The notes under the pieces are model-generated. The model saw only the letters and a list, made by a program, of their open reading frames with translations, was not told where the DNA came from and made no database searches. From assembly GCA_937916505.1 (NCBI GenBank), contig CALFSW010000168.1, positions 1 to 32,784 on the forward strand: DNA of 32,784 nt. Reading direction: 5' to 3'. Positions 16,469 through 25,296 of the stretch are shown here, one piece after another; within the stretch, counting starts at the first letter, position 1; every line of letters starts with the position of its first letter. This stretch comes from an uncultured Verrucomicrobiales bacterium. Lineage in GTDB: Bacteria; Verrucomicrobiota; Verrucomicrobiia; Verrucomicrobiales; Akkermansiaceae. The translations under genes and the position numbers were made by a program.

Positions 16469-19240
16469 TTAGCTCACTTCACCGCGGGCCATGCCCTTTT
16501 CCTCGAGAGCGGCCTGCGCTGCGGCAAGACGTGCTACGGGGATACGGAATGGGGAACAGGAAACGTAGTCGAGTCCGGTGCGGTGGAAGAACTTCACCGA
16601 ATCAGGATCTCCGCCGTGCTCGCCGCAGATACCGATCTTGAGGTTCTTCTTGGTCTTGCGACCACCCTTGACACCCATTTCAACAAGTTTGCCCACACCT
16701 TCCTGGTCGAGGCCGGCGAATGGGTTGTTGTTGAGAACTTCCGCGTCCTGGTAGGTCTGGAGGAAGCTGGAGGAGTCGTCACGGGAAAGACCGAGGCCGG
16801 TCTGGGTGAGGTCATTGGTTCCGAAGGAGAAGAACTCGGCGTGCTTGGCCACTTCATCAGCGGTGAGACAGGCGCGGGGAATTTCCATCATGGTTCCAAC
16901 GGTGTACTTCAGCTCGGACTTCTTGAGACCGAGTTTCTTACGCACCCCGGCGGCGGTTTCGTCGATGACCTGCTTCTGGAGCTCAAGCTCACGAGCGTAG
17001 GAAACGAGTGGGACCATGATCTCGGGGAGAACCTTGGTGCCCTTGGCCTGCACTTCCGCAGCAGCCTCGAGGATGGCCTCGACCTGTGTTGCGGTGACGG
17101 CCGGGTAGCTGATGCCGAGACGGCAACCACGGTGACCAAGCATCGGGTTCTCTTCGTGGAGAGAGTGAATGCGCTTGGTGATGGCGGCGGCGCTCATGCC
17201 GATCTTCTTGGAGAGATCCTTCTTCTGGGCGGCATCCATGGTGCCGATGAACTCGTGAAGAGGTGGATCAAGCAGACGGATGGTCGCGGGGCGGCCATCG
17301 AGTGCGGCGAAGATTCCTTTGAAGTCCTTCTTCATGAACACTTTGATCTTCTTGAGGGCTTTGGCGCGACCTTCGTCGTCGTGAGCGAGGATCATCTCAC
17401 GGACAGCATCGATGCGGTTGCCTTCGAAGAACATGTGCTCGGCACGGGTCAGACCAATTCCTTCAGCACCAAACTTGATGGCCTGATGAACCTGCTCGGG
17501 GGTATCGGAGTTGGTGCGGACACCCAGCTTACGATGGCTGTCGGTCCACTTCATGAGTTCCATGAACTTCTTGTAAGTCGCGGATCTTTTGGCGGAAGCC
17601 TTGTTCTCGATGAGTCCCTGGATGACCTGGGAAGGAGAAGATTTGATACCGCCCTTGTAGACGTTTCCAACGAATCCGTTGAGGGAAAGCTCATCGCCTT
17701 CCTTAAGGGTCACCCCATTACCAATGAGGGTCCCCTTGCTGTAGTCGATGGCCATTCCGTGAGCACCGCAAACGCAAACCTTGCCCATCTGGCGGGCAAC
17801 GAGAGCAGCGTGTGAGGAAGCACCACCCTCGGTGGTCAGAATTCCTTCGGCAGCAATCATTCCGCGAAGGTCCTCGGGAGAGGTGGCCTGGCGGACAAGG
17901 ATGACGGACTCGCCTTTGGCGGCCGCTTTGACAGAGGCTGCAGCGGAGAAGTAAATCTTACCGGAAGCGGCACCAGGGCCGGCGGGAAGACCGTGACCGA
18001 TCTTCTTGGCGGACTTCTCGGCAGCAGAGTCAAAGATGGGAGCCAGGAGGTGGCTAAGGTCATCCGCAGGAATGCGGAGGATCGCCTCTTCCTTCTTGAT
18101 GAGCTTCTCCTCGACCATGTCGAGGGCGATGTTCACGGCGGCAAAACCAGTGCGCTTGCCGTTCCGGGTTTGCAACATCCAAAGTTTTCCTTCTTCGATG
18201 GTGAACTCAACGTCCTGCACATCGCGGAAGTGCTTCTCAAGCTTCGTGCGAATGGCGAGAAGCTCCTTATGTGACTTGGGAAGGTCTTTTGCCATCTTGG
18301 CAATGGGCTTGGGTGTGCGCACACCGGCGACGACGTCCTCACCCTGTGCGTCGATGAGATACTCACCGTAAAACACATTCTTACCGGTAGCCGGGTCACG
18401 GGTGAAAGCCACTCCGGTTCCGGAGGTCTTACCGGTGTTACCGAAGACCATGGCCTGCACGTTCACAGCAGTTCCCCAGGCGGCAGGGATGCCATATTTC
18501 TGGCGATAGACGGTCGCACGGTCATTCTGCCAGGAGTTGAAGACCGCGTTGACAGCTCCTTTGAGCTGGGCGCGCGGGTCTTCGGGGAAGTTCTTCCCGG
18601 AACGCTCTTTGATCAGTGCTTTGAACTTGGCGACCACCTCGCGGAGAGCTTTCTCGGAAAGTCCCGAGTCGTCCTTCACCTTGGCCTTGGCCTTGGCTTC
18701 ATCGAGGATGACCTCGTAGGGATCGTGGTGCTCGCCGGCTTCGGCTTCCACTTCCATCACCACACTTCCATACATCTGGAGGAAACGACGGTAGGAGTCC
18801 CAGGCAAACTTGGCGTTGCCGGTCTTCTTGGCGAGAGCTTCGACAACCTTGTCGTTGATGCCGAGGTTAAGGATGGTGTCCATCATTCCGGGCATCGACT
18901 CGCGGGCACCGGAACGGACGGAAAGGAGAAGTGGGTTTTCAAGATCACCGAACTTTTTGCCCATCGCTTTTTCGACCTTGGCGATGTTCGCTTCGATGTC
19001 TGCATCGAGAGTCTTGGGGTATTTCTTACCGTTGTCGTAGTAGTAGGTGCAGACTTCGGTGGTGATGGTGAAACCAGCAGGAACGGGAACTCCGATGCTG
19101 CTCATTTCGGCGAGGTTTGCGCCTTTTCCTCCGAGGAGGGCTTTCATCGAGCCGTCTCCGTCGCATGTTCCTGCGCCGAAGTAGTAGACGTTTTGCTTAG
19201 TACTGGGGGCCTTTTTAGCAGCCTTTTTTTTGGTAGCCAT
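16469..19240 (-). CDS. ppdK: Pyruvate, phosphate dikinase
   Basis: 923-aa enzyme interconverting pyruvate + ATP + phosphate with PEP + AMP + PPi, in gluconeogenesis or PPi-linked glycolysis. The N-terminal ATP-grasp part begins near residue 20 ([26 protein letters not shown]). The swivelling phosphohistidine domain has H477 in [15 protein letters not shown], with Ser where many PPDKs have Thr before Ser-His. The PEP/pyruvate domain ends with CGEHGGDP and the catalytic C895 in SCSPFR. An extra Lys/Ala-rich N-terminal leader ([11 protein letters not shown]) precedes the core. The length is slightly above the usual 870-900. The gene is transcribed alone from a good promoter and ends at a strong terminator. 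Both flanks carry gene remnants. Confidence 0.97.
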   Translation of the reverse strand: MATKKKAAKKAPSTKQNVYYFGAGTCDGDGSMKALLGGKGANLAEMSSIGVPVPAGFTITTEVCTYYYDNGKKYPKTLDADIEANIAKVEKAMGKKFGDLENPLLLSVRSGARESMPGMMDTILNLGINDKVVEALAKKTGNAKFAWDSYRRFLQMYGSVVMEVEAEAGEHHDPYEVILDEAKAKAKVKDDSGLSEKALREVVAKFKALIKERSGKNFPEDPRAQLKGAVNAVFNSWQNDRATVYRQKYGIPAAWGTAVNVQAMVFGNTGKTSGTGVAFTRDPATGKNVFYGEYLIDAQGEDVVAGVRTPKPIAKMAKDLPKSHKELLAIRTKLEKHFRDVQDVEFTIEEGKLWMLQTRNGKRTGFAAVNIALDMVEEKLIKKEEAILRIPADDLSHLLAPIFDSAAEKSAKKIGHGLPAGPGAASGKIYFSAAASVKAAAKGESVILVRQATSPEDLRGMIAAEGILTTEGGASSHAALVARQMGKVCVCGAHGMAIDYSKGTLIGNGVTLKEGDELSLNGFVGNVYKGGIKSSPSQVIQGLIENKASAKRSATYKKFMELMKWTDSHRKLGVRTNSDTPEQVHQAIKFGAEGIGLTRAEHMFFEGNRIDAVREMILAHDDEGRAKALKKIKVFMKKDFKGIFAALDGRPATIRLLDPPLHEFIGTMDAAQKKDLSKKIGMSAAAITKRIHSLHEENPMLGHRGCRLGISYPAVTATQVEAILEAAAEVQAKGTKVLPEIMVPLVSYARELELQKQVIDETAAGVRKKLGLKKSELKYTVGTMMEIPRACLTADEVAKHAEFFSFGTNDLTQTGLGLSRDDSSSFLQTYQDAEVLNNNPFAGLDQEGVGKLVEMGVKGGRKTKKNLKIGICGEHGGDPDSVKFFHRTGLDYVSCSPFRIPVARLAAAQAALEEKGMARGEVS

Positions 19241-19314
19241 GGTCGTATTCTCTTAGTGAGTTTTGATCAGAATTACCGAAAGGATTGCGTATCAGCCCTT
19301 CCGGAAAGGCGCGC

Positions 19315-19342
19315 ACTCTAGCAACCACACTCTTTGTGTCAA
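19315..19342 (-). promoter_or_regulatory. Sigma-70-type promoter of ppdK
   Basis: On the minus strand a perfect TTGACA (19337-19342) is separated by 16 bp from TAGAGT (19315-19320, four of six consensus matches). Transcription would start near 19308, giving a leader of about 68 bases before the ATG at 19240. The leader has only a weak AAGAGA purine patch as a possible ribosome site. Confidence 0.6.
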
Positions 19343-19375
19343 CTGTGTTGCTCACGAGGAAAAACGACCCGTTTT

Positions 19376-19528
19376 TCAAAGCCACTTGCTCCTCCGAAAG
19401 AGGAAAACAAGGAAACCATCCACCCTGAAAAACACCCGCCAAAGAGCGGGGTAAGGCAAGGGGATTTCCAGCTCCGGAAAGTGATGAAAATTCACCCCGT
19501 AGATTCCGGCGGGAACTGTCACCGGGCT
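19376..19528 (-). pseudogene. Remnant of the C-terminal end of a CorA magnesium/cobalt channel gene
   Basis: On the minus strand the frame from 19528 to the TGA at 19376-19378 encodes about 50 residues that match the extreme C-terminus of CorA channels. SPVTVPAGIYGVNF aligns with the family's MPLTFIAGIYGMNF (pore signature GMN, here GVN). PEL and YP follow at the correct distances, and the frame ends FRRSKWL like the FKKKKWL type of CorA ending. From AGIYG to the stop the spacing equals what I recall for Thermotoga CorA (44 residues). The second membrane helix is degraded (charged R and D residues where it should be hydrophobic), and nothing upstream looks like the CorA body. It is therefore a decayed 3' fragment, not a gene. 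It fills most of the 354-bp gap between the MscS-type gene and ppdK. Confidence 0.7.
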
Positions 19529-19594
19529 TCCGCTGTCGCGGAAAACGCCGACGCCCTCGAATGGCATCAAGAAGGCCGGCAGAGGTTCATTGGA

Positions 19595-22500
19595 TCATGA
19601 TTGCAAAGCGGGAACCGTTCCTTCGGGGAGAGAACGAATATGAATATCCTGCTGGGGAAAGGCGATCTCAATTCCCGCCTCCCGAAAAGCATTGTCGATT
19701 TGATAATGCAGCTCGCTCTGCGTCGCCAAAAGATGTTCCGCCGCAGGCACAAATCCCCGGATCTGGAAATCGAGGGTGCTGTTTCCAAAGCTCATGAACA
19801 AGACATCCGGCCCGGGATCAGCCATCACCTGCGGATGCCCCGACACAATTTCCCGAAGAATCCGGGTGGCCTTCCCGGTATCGGAGCCATAGGCAATCCC
19901 CACCGGAATTTCAAAACGAAGGATTGAATCCTTCAACGTCCAGTTCACGAGCTGACTCGTGATGAACTCCTTGTTGGGGACGAGAAGCTCCCGGTTGTTG
20001 AACTGCTGGATGGTAGTGGCCCGGATTTTGATTTGGGTGACCTTGCCTGAAATATCACCCACCGTGACGATATCGCCCAATCGAATCGGGCGCTCGAAGA
20101 GCAAGATGATCCCCGCCACAAAGTTGGCAAAGATCTCCTGCAACCCAAACCCAATCCCGAGAGAGACTGCCGCCGCAAGCCATTGCACCTTGTCCCAGGT
20201 GATTTCGATCCGGGCCAAAGCCAGGACGATGCCCACCAAAACAATGAGATATCGAACCGTGGTTGTGAGAGCAAAATTTCCTCCCGGCCCCAAATTGATC
20301 CGATTGAAAAACACCAAACTCAAGAGTCCGGGAATGTTGCGGGCAGCCGCAAAAGTGAGGATGAAAAAGACGATCGACATCAGAAGGTCCTGAAGTGTGA
20401 CGCGCCCGTCCTGAGTGCTGATGATTTCCTTCACCTTGTCCACCGGAGCGGCCTGCTCGCCCGACAAATTCGGCATCACCGCAGGAGAACTGGTCACTTC
20501 CGTCGTGATTGGTCCCGACCCCCATAGCTCAATTTTATCGAGGACCGAAAGAGCCGGAAGAGTGCTTGACCAAATCGCCCACAGTCCAAAAGCCGCCGCC
20601 ACAAAAATCGTCAACCGAAGCAGTTGGATCGTCTGTTCTTCCACCTCAACAACATTCACCGCCTCCGCCTTGACATCGTCGAGACTCTCCAACTCGGAAG
20701 ATCTCTCACCGCCCTTCTCCTCCCGCTCGCGCTGAGCGAGAGTAGCTTCCCGGCGACGGAGAGCTTGGGAGATGGCGAGGGCACGCCGTGAAACCAGGGT
20801 CCAACGGGTCAAAAATTGGATCACCAAAAACGCCAGTGCCAGCACCCCGATGGTCGCGGCAAACTGTGCACGCAAAATCAAAACCGAAGCAAAGTAGCCC
20901 AAACCCGCTCCAATCGCAAAAAGCAGGGGGATCGCCATCACAACGAGGTAACCAAACTTCGCAAGCCCAGTTCCCTCGTCATTCTTTTGCAAAACCGAAC
21001 GCTTGGGGTGGAAGAGATGATGGCAGAAACCCATCGCCAGAAGCATCCCGAGAATAGAAACAAATCGTCCCGAAGAGTCACCGGTTCCGCTGAAGGTGAG
21101 AGCCGAAACAACAAAGATAAACGGAACGGCGACAGGAACCAGCCACTTCAAATTCTTGAAGAAAAGGGCGACCTGCCGGGGAGGCATCTTGAAGTGGGAA
21201 ACCAAAAGACCATCGGGGCGGCAAAACTTCAGGAACAGGAAACCCAGAAAGAGGAGGATGGAAAGGTGCCTCAGCCCCCGCTTCCAGGAAAGAGGCTCAT
21301 CAATCAAACCGGAGATGACGAACGGCACCAAAGGAAGCCACAACGATAAAAGGATGGCGAACCCAAGAAACTTCAGCGTCGGAACCAGACTTGTGCAATT
21401 CCGCCGGGCCGCCTGCAAACTCGATTCCTTCAAAATTTCCAGCAAAGAACGCCGGCGGATAAAAATGGCGAGAGAAGCGATCACCGAAAAACTCAAAGGC
21501 ACCACCGATCCAAACCAATTGCTTCGAATTGACCCCCAAAGATTTCCGAGGGTCCCCGGGGTGAAGAGATCCACGACCCTCCCCCACTCCTCGAGGGGCT
21601 CCCTCCAGTGAAGAGGTTTCGTGCTTTTGATCCAAAGCAAACGCTCATCAATGAAATTGGAATATTCCTCAATCTCGGTGATGGTCAGCTTGGCCGCCTC
21701 GGTTCCCTTGCTGAGATCCTCGTTCAGCGTGCGATAGTCCGCTGAGAGTTTTTGCATTACGTCCGCCCTTTGCCGCAGGAGTTCATCTACTCGAGACCGG
21801 GATATTTTGGGATCTTCCGCAATGATGGCGGCAATCCGTTTCTCGTCCAATACGGGAAGACCATTGACCCGGTCCGACAGACCAAGCAGCGAGATCTCAG
21901 CCTTGGCGACCAACTCCAGATTACTTCTTAGCTTTGCCGAGATCTCATCGACACTCGGAAGCCGCGAACGTTGATTCCGTATAAGAAGCCCGGTTTCATC
22001 GTCAATGCCAAGGTCGGCATCTTCCAGAAGCTTGATTCTCCTTTTCGCATTTTTGTATTGTTCGTCGATCCGCTTACGATCTCTGTCGATTTTTGAGTTA
22101 TAGGTTCTCGCTTCCTTGATACTTTCCTGAATGAGATCCCTGTTACTACGTAATTCGCTCAATTCGCTGACAATTTGCGCAAGATCGGGAACATGGGAAA
22201 ACTCTTCATCCAGTGAGGCGATGACCTCTTTGGTCTTTCTTGTTTCCTCTTCCTTCAACTTCTGGACGGTAGAAGACAGCACCGTCTGGAGTTCGGTGAG
22301 CGAATTCAAATAGTCTTTCCGACGCTGGATCCGCTCGGTGTAGAGTTCCGACTCCCGCCGAAGTAAATCCTGTTCCGCCTCAAACTGCTTGATTTTGGCT
22401 TCAAGCATCCGCTTGTCCTGAATCGCTTTTTGATACTGGGCCGACTCCAGTTCTCCGGGTGCCTGGACGGGGATTTCAAACTCAGCCAGAGCCGCACGGG

Positions 22501-22909
22501 CTTTCGTCAATTCCTCGGTCAGAATTGCCATGCGTTTGGGAGAATCTCCGGCTCGATCAGCGACTTCCTTACGACGGACCTCACTACTCTCAATCAATGA
22601 TGAAACTTTTGCCAGCAGGGCCTCTTGTTCAGCAAGGGCAGCTCCGGCGGCGGGACTACCGGGAGCACTGAGAGGCTCGAGCTTTTCAAGCCTCGCGATT
22701 TCGGACCGGGTTTTTTTCTCCGTGATGACGGCGCTGTCAGCCGCTTTCAGGGAAACCAGCGCCTGCTGCCAGACCTTTGCCGCCTCGGCGGCCACAGGGT
22801 CGTCCGTCGCCTCCTCGCTGGCTTTCAGGCGTTCCGTAATTTTCGTTTCGCTTAAGGGCTCGGCAAACAGCGGCAGAAAAAAGAAGGGGATTAGATAAAA
22901 AATTCTCAC
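19595..22909 (-). CDS. MscS-family mechanosensitive channel, large MscK-like type
   Basis: 1104-aa inner-membrane protein that would open under membrane tension to release solutes on osmotic downshock. A signal peptide (residues 1-17) is followed by a long periplasmic alpha-helical, coiled-coil-rich region (about residues 20-440, Glu/Lys/Arg-rich). Multiple membrane helices run from about residue 465 to 890. The MscS core begins with the pore helix (SLGIGFGLQEIFANFVAGI) near residues 912-932, then the beta domain (ERPIRLGDIV...NRELLVPNKEFI), and the alpha/beta domain to the end. The architecture fits MscK/KefA rather than small MscS. The start codon is GTG at 22907-22909. The gene is divergent from the flavoprotein gene at 22998, with 88 bp between them holding both promoters (no clear boxes identified). 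Confidence 0.93.
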   Translation of the reverse strand: MRIFYLIPFFFLPLFAEPLSETKITERLKASEEATDDPVAAEAAKVWQQALVSLKAADSAVITEKKTRSEIARLEKLEPLSAPGSPAAGAALAEQEALLAKVSSLIESSEVRRKEVADRAGDSPKRMAILTEELTKARAALAEFEIPVQAPGELESAQYQKAIQDKRMLEAKIKQFEAEQDLLRRESELYTERIQRRKDYLNSLTELQTVLSSTVQKLKEEETRKTKEVIASLDEEFSHVPDLAQIVSELSELRSNRDLIQESIKEARTYNSKIDRDRKRIDEQYKNAKRRIKLLEDADLGIDDETGLLIRNQRSRLPSVDEISAKLRSNLELVAKAEISLLGLSDRVNGLPVLDEKRIAAIIAEDPKISRSRVDELLRQRADVMQKLSADYRTLNEDLSKGTEAAKLTITEIEEYSNFIDERLLWIKSTKPLHWREPLEEWGRVVDLFTPGTLGNLWGSIRSNWFGSVVPLSFSVIASLAIFIRRRSLLEILKESSLQAARRNCTSLVPTLKFLGFAILLSLWLPLVPFVISGLIDEPLSWKRGLRHLSILLFLGFLFLKFCRPDGLLVSHFKMPPRQVALFFKNLKWLVPVAVPFIFVVSALTFSGTGDSSGRFVSILGMLLAMGFCHHLFHPKRSVLQKNDEGTGLAKFGYLVVMAIPLLFAIGAGLGYFASVLILRAQFAATIGVLALAFLVIQFLTRWTLVSRRALAISQALRRREATLAQREREEKGGERSSELESLDDVKAEAVNVVEVEEQTIQLLRLTIFVAAAFGLWAIWSSTLPALSVLDKIELWGSGPITTEVTSSPAVMPNLSGEQAAPVDKVKEIISTQDGRVTLQDLLMSIVFFILTFAAARNIPGLLSLVFFNRINLGPGGNFALTTTVRYLIVLVGIVLALARIEITWDKVQWLAAAVSLGIGFGLQEIFANFVAGIILLFERPIRLGDIVTVGDISGKVTQIKIRATTIQQFNNRELLVPNKEFITSQLVNWTLKDSILRFEIPVGIAYGSDTGKATRILREIVSGHPQVMADPGPDVLFMSFGNSTLDFQIRGFVPAAEHLLATQSELHYQIDNAFREAGIEIAFPQQDIHIRSLPEGTVPALQS

Positions 22910-22997
22910 GTCTACGGGTGACGATAATTGAATTCTTCCGGAAAGAAAGCGCGACGGCGGCTTGTCTTTTCGTGATCAAAAACAGAACCTCGCAATC

Positions 22998-24380
22998 ATG
23001 TCAGCAGAATACGACGTCATCGTCATTGGAGGAGGAAGCGGAGGATATGCCGCCGCGAAGAAAGCTTCCGGCCTGGGACTGAAAGTCGCGATCATCGATG
23101 GCGCGAAAGAACTTGGGGGCTTGTGCATTCTTCGCGGATGCATGCCCACGAAAGCCCTTCTTGAAACCTCCAGCCGCATGCGCGCCATTCGCGAAGCCGG
23201 GGAATTTGGGATCGGGATCGGCGAGCCCACCGTCGATATTGATGCCCTCCGCGCCCGGAAATCCCGTCTCATCGATGATTTCCAGCACTACCGGATCAAG
23301 GGACTGGAAAAGGGCGATTTCGACCTCATCCGGGGTCACGCAAAATTCATCTCCTCCCATGAAGTGACCGTGGAGGGCCATGGAACTTTGAAAGGCCGGG
23401 CCTTTGTCGTTGCCACCGGCTCGGTCGAAAAACTCCCACCCATCGAAGGGCTGGCTGAATCGCCCTTTTGGACCAGTGACGATATCGTTGATCTGCCCCG
23501 TCTTCCAAAATCAGTGGTGGTCGTCGGCACCGGCGCAGTCGGGATGGAATCCGCCTTTCTTTTCGAAGGCCTTGGCTCAAAGGTGACGATCATCTCCCGA
23601 AGCCGCCCGCTCATTGCCGGCGTCGATCCCTCCATCTCGGCAGCCATGGAAGCCCGCTGCCAGGATATCGGCATCGAGATTATCTTTGAAAAATCTCTCA
23701 GTAAGGTTGAGCACACCGAATCAGGCTTTGACCTGATGGTGGGAGACGACACCCGCCTCTCCTGCGACCAGCTCATCATGGCCTCGGGTCGCAAACCCAA
23801 TGTCGACGGACTGGGCTTGGAAAACGCCGGATTCCCGGCAGACCTTACCCGTCTGGAGATCAATCAATTCTGCCAGACTTCCCAACCTCACATTTTCGGA
23901 GTGGGCGATGTTTCAAGCCCCCTTGCGGTCGTCCACCTCGCCGTCATGCAGGGCGAGGCTGCCGGAGAAAATATCGCCGCCCTCCTGAAGAACGAAAATC
24001 TTGAAGCCACGTGGGATCCCCGCCTCAATATTTTCGGCATCTTCACCGACCCCGAACTCGTCGAACTGGGCTGGAACGAAGCGGAAGCCCGCAAGCAGGG
24101 CCACGACCCCGTCACCGCTTCATACCGTTTTGATGATCAGGGGAAGGGCGAAATCGTCGGAGAAAAACATGGCCTCGTCACCATCACCGCCGACCGAAAA
24201 ACCGGCAAAATTCTGGGAGCTGCCGGAATGGGCCCCCATGTCATCGACTACGCCCACACCATGATGGTCGCCCTTCACCAAAATCTCACCGTCGCCGAAT
24301 TCCTGAAAATCCCCTCCTACCACCCCACTTTGGGCGAAATCTGGGCTTATGTCGCGGAGGAGCTCATTGAAGAACTTTAG
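22998..24380 (+). CDS. Dihydrolipoamide dehydrogenase-like pyridine nucleotide-disulfide oxidoreductase
   Basis: 460-aa class I flavoprotein disulfide reductase. The N-terminal FAD motif is GGGSGG (residues 11-16). The redox disulfide is C43-x4-C48 in GGLCILRGCMPTK, which differs from the classical GGTCLNVGCIPSK of E3 and is closer to mercuric-reductase-like or uncharacterised dihydrolipoyl dehydrogenase family members. A second nucleotide-binding motif (VVVVGTGAVG) lies near residue 174. The C-terminal catalytic dyad is H442 and E447 in YHPTLGE. It is not next to 2-oxoacid dehydrogenase genes, so a stand-alone redox role is as likely as E3. The ATG at 22998 begins the FAD motif at the usual distance; the in-frame codon at 22962 is too far upstream. 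Confidence 0.9.
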   Translation: MSAEYDVIVIGGGSGGYAAAKKASGLGLKVAIIDGAKELGGLCILRGCMPTKALLETSSRMRAIREAGEFGIGIGEPTVDIDALRARKSRLIDDFQHYRIKGLEKGDFDLIRGHAKFISSHEVTVEGHGTLKGRAFVVATGSVEKLPPIEGLAESPFWTSDDIVDLPRLPKSVVVVGTGAVGMESAFLFEGLGSKVTIISRSRPLIAGVDPSISAAMEARCQDIGIEIIFEKSLSKVEHTESGFDLMVGDDTRLSCDQLIMASGRKPNVDGLGLENAGFPADLTRLEINQFCQTSQPHIFGVGDVSSPLAVVHLAVMQGEAAGENIAALLKNENLEATWDPRLNIFGIFTDPELVELGWNEAEARKQGHDPVTASYRFDDQGKGEIVGEKHGLVTITADRKTGKILGAAGMGPHVIDYAHTMMVALHQNLTVAEFLKIPSYHPTLGEIWAYVAEELIEEL

Positions 24381-24571
24381 CCGGGACGAACTTTAAGAAA
24401 TCTGATAGTCTTCAAGTCATCAACATGGCAAAAGTGCTTTTTCCCATCCCGGCGGCTGCCTTTGATCTCGCTTTCTCCGAGCCTGCCCCGAACCATCCAC
24501 CCGCACCCTCGCCCGGTCGGTAAGATTTTGAGGAATAACGACATCTCCCTTTTCCTCCCATCAATATCTCA
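24381..24571. other. Intergenic stretch with a short DJ-1/PfpI-like reading frame
   Basis: The gap between the flavoprotein gene and the tiny lipoprotein contains a 32-codon frame from ATG 24425 to TAA 24521-24523. Its first residues, MAKVLFPIPAAAFD, resemble the start of some DJ-1/PfpI family proteins, while the rest is Pro-rich with no recognisable continuation. It may be a 5' remnant or chance. No promoter or hairpin was identified. Confidence 0.25.
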
Positions 24572-24664
24572 ATGAAAACAAACATCATCCTAATCCTCGC
24601 CGGAGCACTCCTCGGACTCTCGTCGTGCTCTTCTCCCCCCACTCCTCCTTCACCTCCTGCCTGA
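24572..24664 (+). CDS. Very small Pro-rich lipoprotein
   Basis: 30-codon frame with an obvious lipoprotein signal: MKTN, a hydrophobic stretch, then lipobox LSSC with the lipidated C19. The mature peptide would be only about 12 residues, rich in Pro and Ser. No Shine-Dalgarno is seen, which is usual in this window. A strong terminator 57 bp after the stop, before rplS, supports a separate short transcription unit. No family is recognised. Confidence 0.55.
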   Translation: MKTNIILILAGALLGLSSCSSPPTPPSPPA

Positions 24665-24720
24665 GGAGCGACCTGAGGGGGCACCCCCTAAGTCATCCGT
24701 GAGATGATTCATCTTTAATC

Positions 24721-24751
24721 GGGCCGGGAGATCCAATCCCGGCCCTTTTTT
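24721..24751 (+). terminator. Strong terminator upstream of rplS
   Basis: Perfect 9-bp stem GGGCCGGGA (24721-24729) / TCCCGGCCC (24737-24745) with a 7-base loop and six T. It ends the small-lipoprotein transcript and isolates rplS from it. Confidence 0.85.
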
Positions 24752-24782
24752 GCCAAAACCCATCGCATCTGCGAAAAAACGT

Positions 24783-24811
24783 TTGCATTCACGGTGCGAT
24801 TCCCGTAGTTC
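24783..24811 (+). promoter_or_regulatory. Weak candidate promoter of rplS
   Basis: TTGCAT at 24783-24788 and TAGTTC at 24806-24811 are 17 bp apart, between the upstream terminator and the rplS start. The -10 match is poor, but rplS needs a promoter within this 89-bp space. Confidence 0.3.
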
Positions 24812-24840
24812 CTCCGCCCCGCCAACCCAACTAACGACCA

Positions 24841-25184
24841 TGGATATCATCAACAAGATCGAGAAAGAGCAAATGAAGTCAGACGTTGCCGACTTCAAAG
24901 TCGGTGATACCGTCAAAGTCCACAACCGCGTGGTTGAGGGTGGCAAGGAGCGGATCCAGATTTTCCAGGGCATCGTGCTCGCCAGAGGAGGCAGCGGCAT
25001 CAACCAGGCCTTCACTGTCCGCAAAATCTCCTACGGAACAGGTGTTGAACGTGTCTACTCCGTTCACAGCCCCCGCATCGCCAAGGTCGAGGTCGTTTCC
25101 CGTGGAAAAGTCCGTCGTGCCAAGCTTCACTACCTCCGCGACCGGGTTGGCAAGCGCGCCATTCAGGTCAAATCAGCGGATTGA
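24841..25184 (+). CDS. rplS: 50S ribosomal protein L19
   Basis: 114-aa ribosomal protein located at the 30S-50S interface. Family landmarks are [46 protein letters not shown], and the basic end [16 protein letters not shown]. The ATG at 24841 is chosen over the longer in-frame extension to 24750 because L19 starts here and the extension runs through the terminator. It is a single-gene unit bounded by terminators on both sides, without the trmD/rimM neighbours common in other bacteria. It has no Shine-Dalgarno; the bases before ATG are CGACC. Confidence 0.97.
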
Positions 25185-25219
25185 TCTCTTCGGGATCCTC
25201 CGAACTTTAAATTTCCCGG

Positions 25220-25255
25220 GCCGCTGAGAGAATTTTCTCTCGGCGGCTCTTTTTT
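25220..25255 (+). terminator. Terminator after rplS
   Basis: The arm 25220-25231 pairs with 25236-25247 around a 4-base loop (12 pairs including one wobble), followed by TCTTTTTT. It lies 35 bp after the rplS stop. Confidence 0.85.
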
Positions 25256-25296
25256 GCACTTCACCTGCCCCCTTCCCTCTCCCACTCTTATTTGTC

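Noticed and set aside
14344-16641. Long plus-strand frame (765 codons) opposite the beta-propeller gene
   Set aside because: It is antisense to a well-supported secreted protein with a signal peptide and repeated blades. The translation shows no family motif and arises from biased third positions.
16454-17815. Plus-strand frame of 453 codons opposite ppdK
   Set aside because: Shadow of ppdK, whose catalytic motifs are intact on the minus strand; the opposite translation is Gly/Val/Glu-rich without recognisable domains.
19428-19450. Hairpin CCCGC/GCGGG with a T-run on the minus strand, possible terminator of the MscS-type gene
   Set aside because: The stem is only 5 bp and lies within the corA remnant at codons still alignable to CorA. 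It might function by chance but cannot be asserted.
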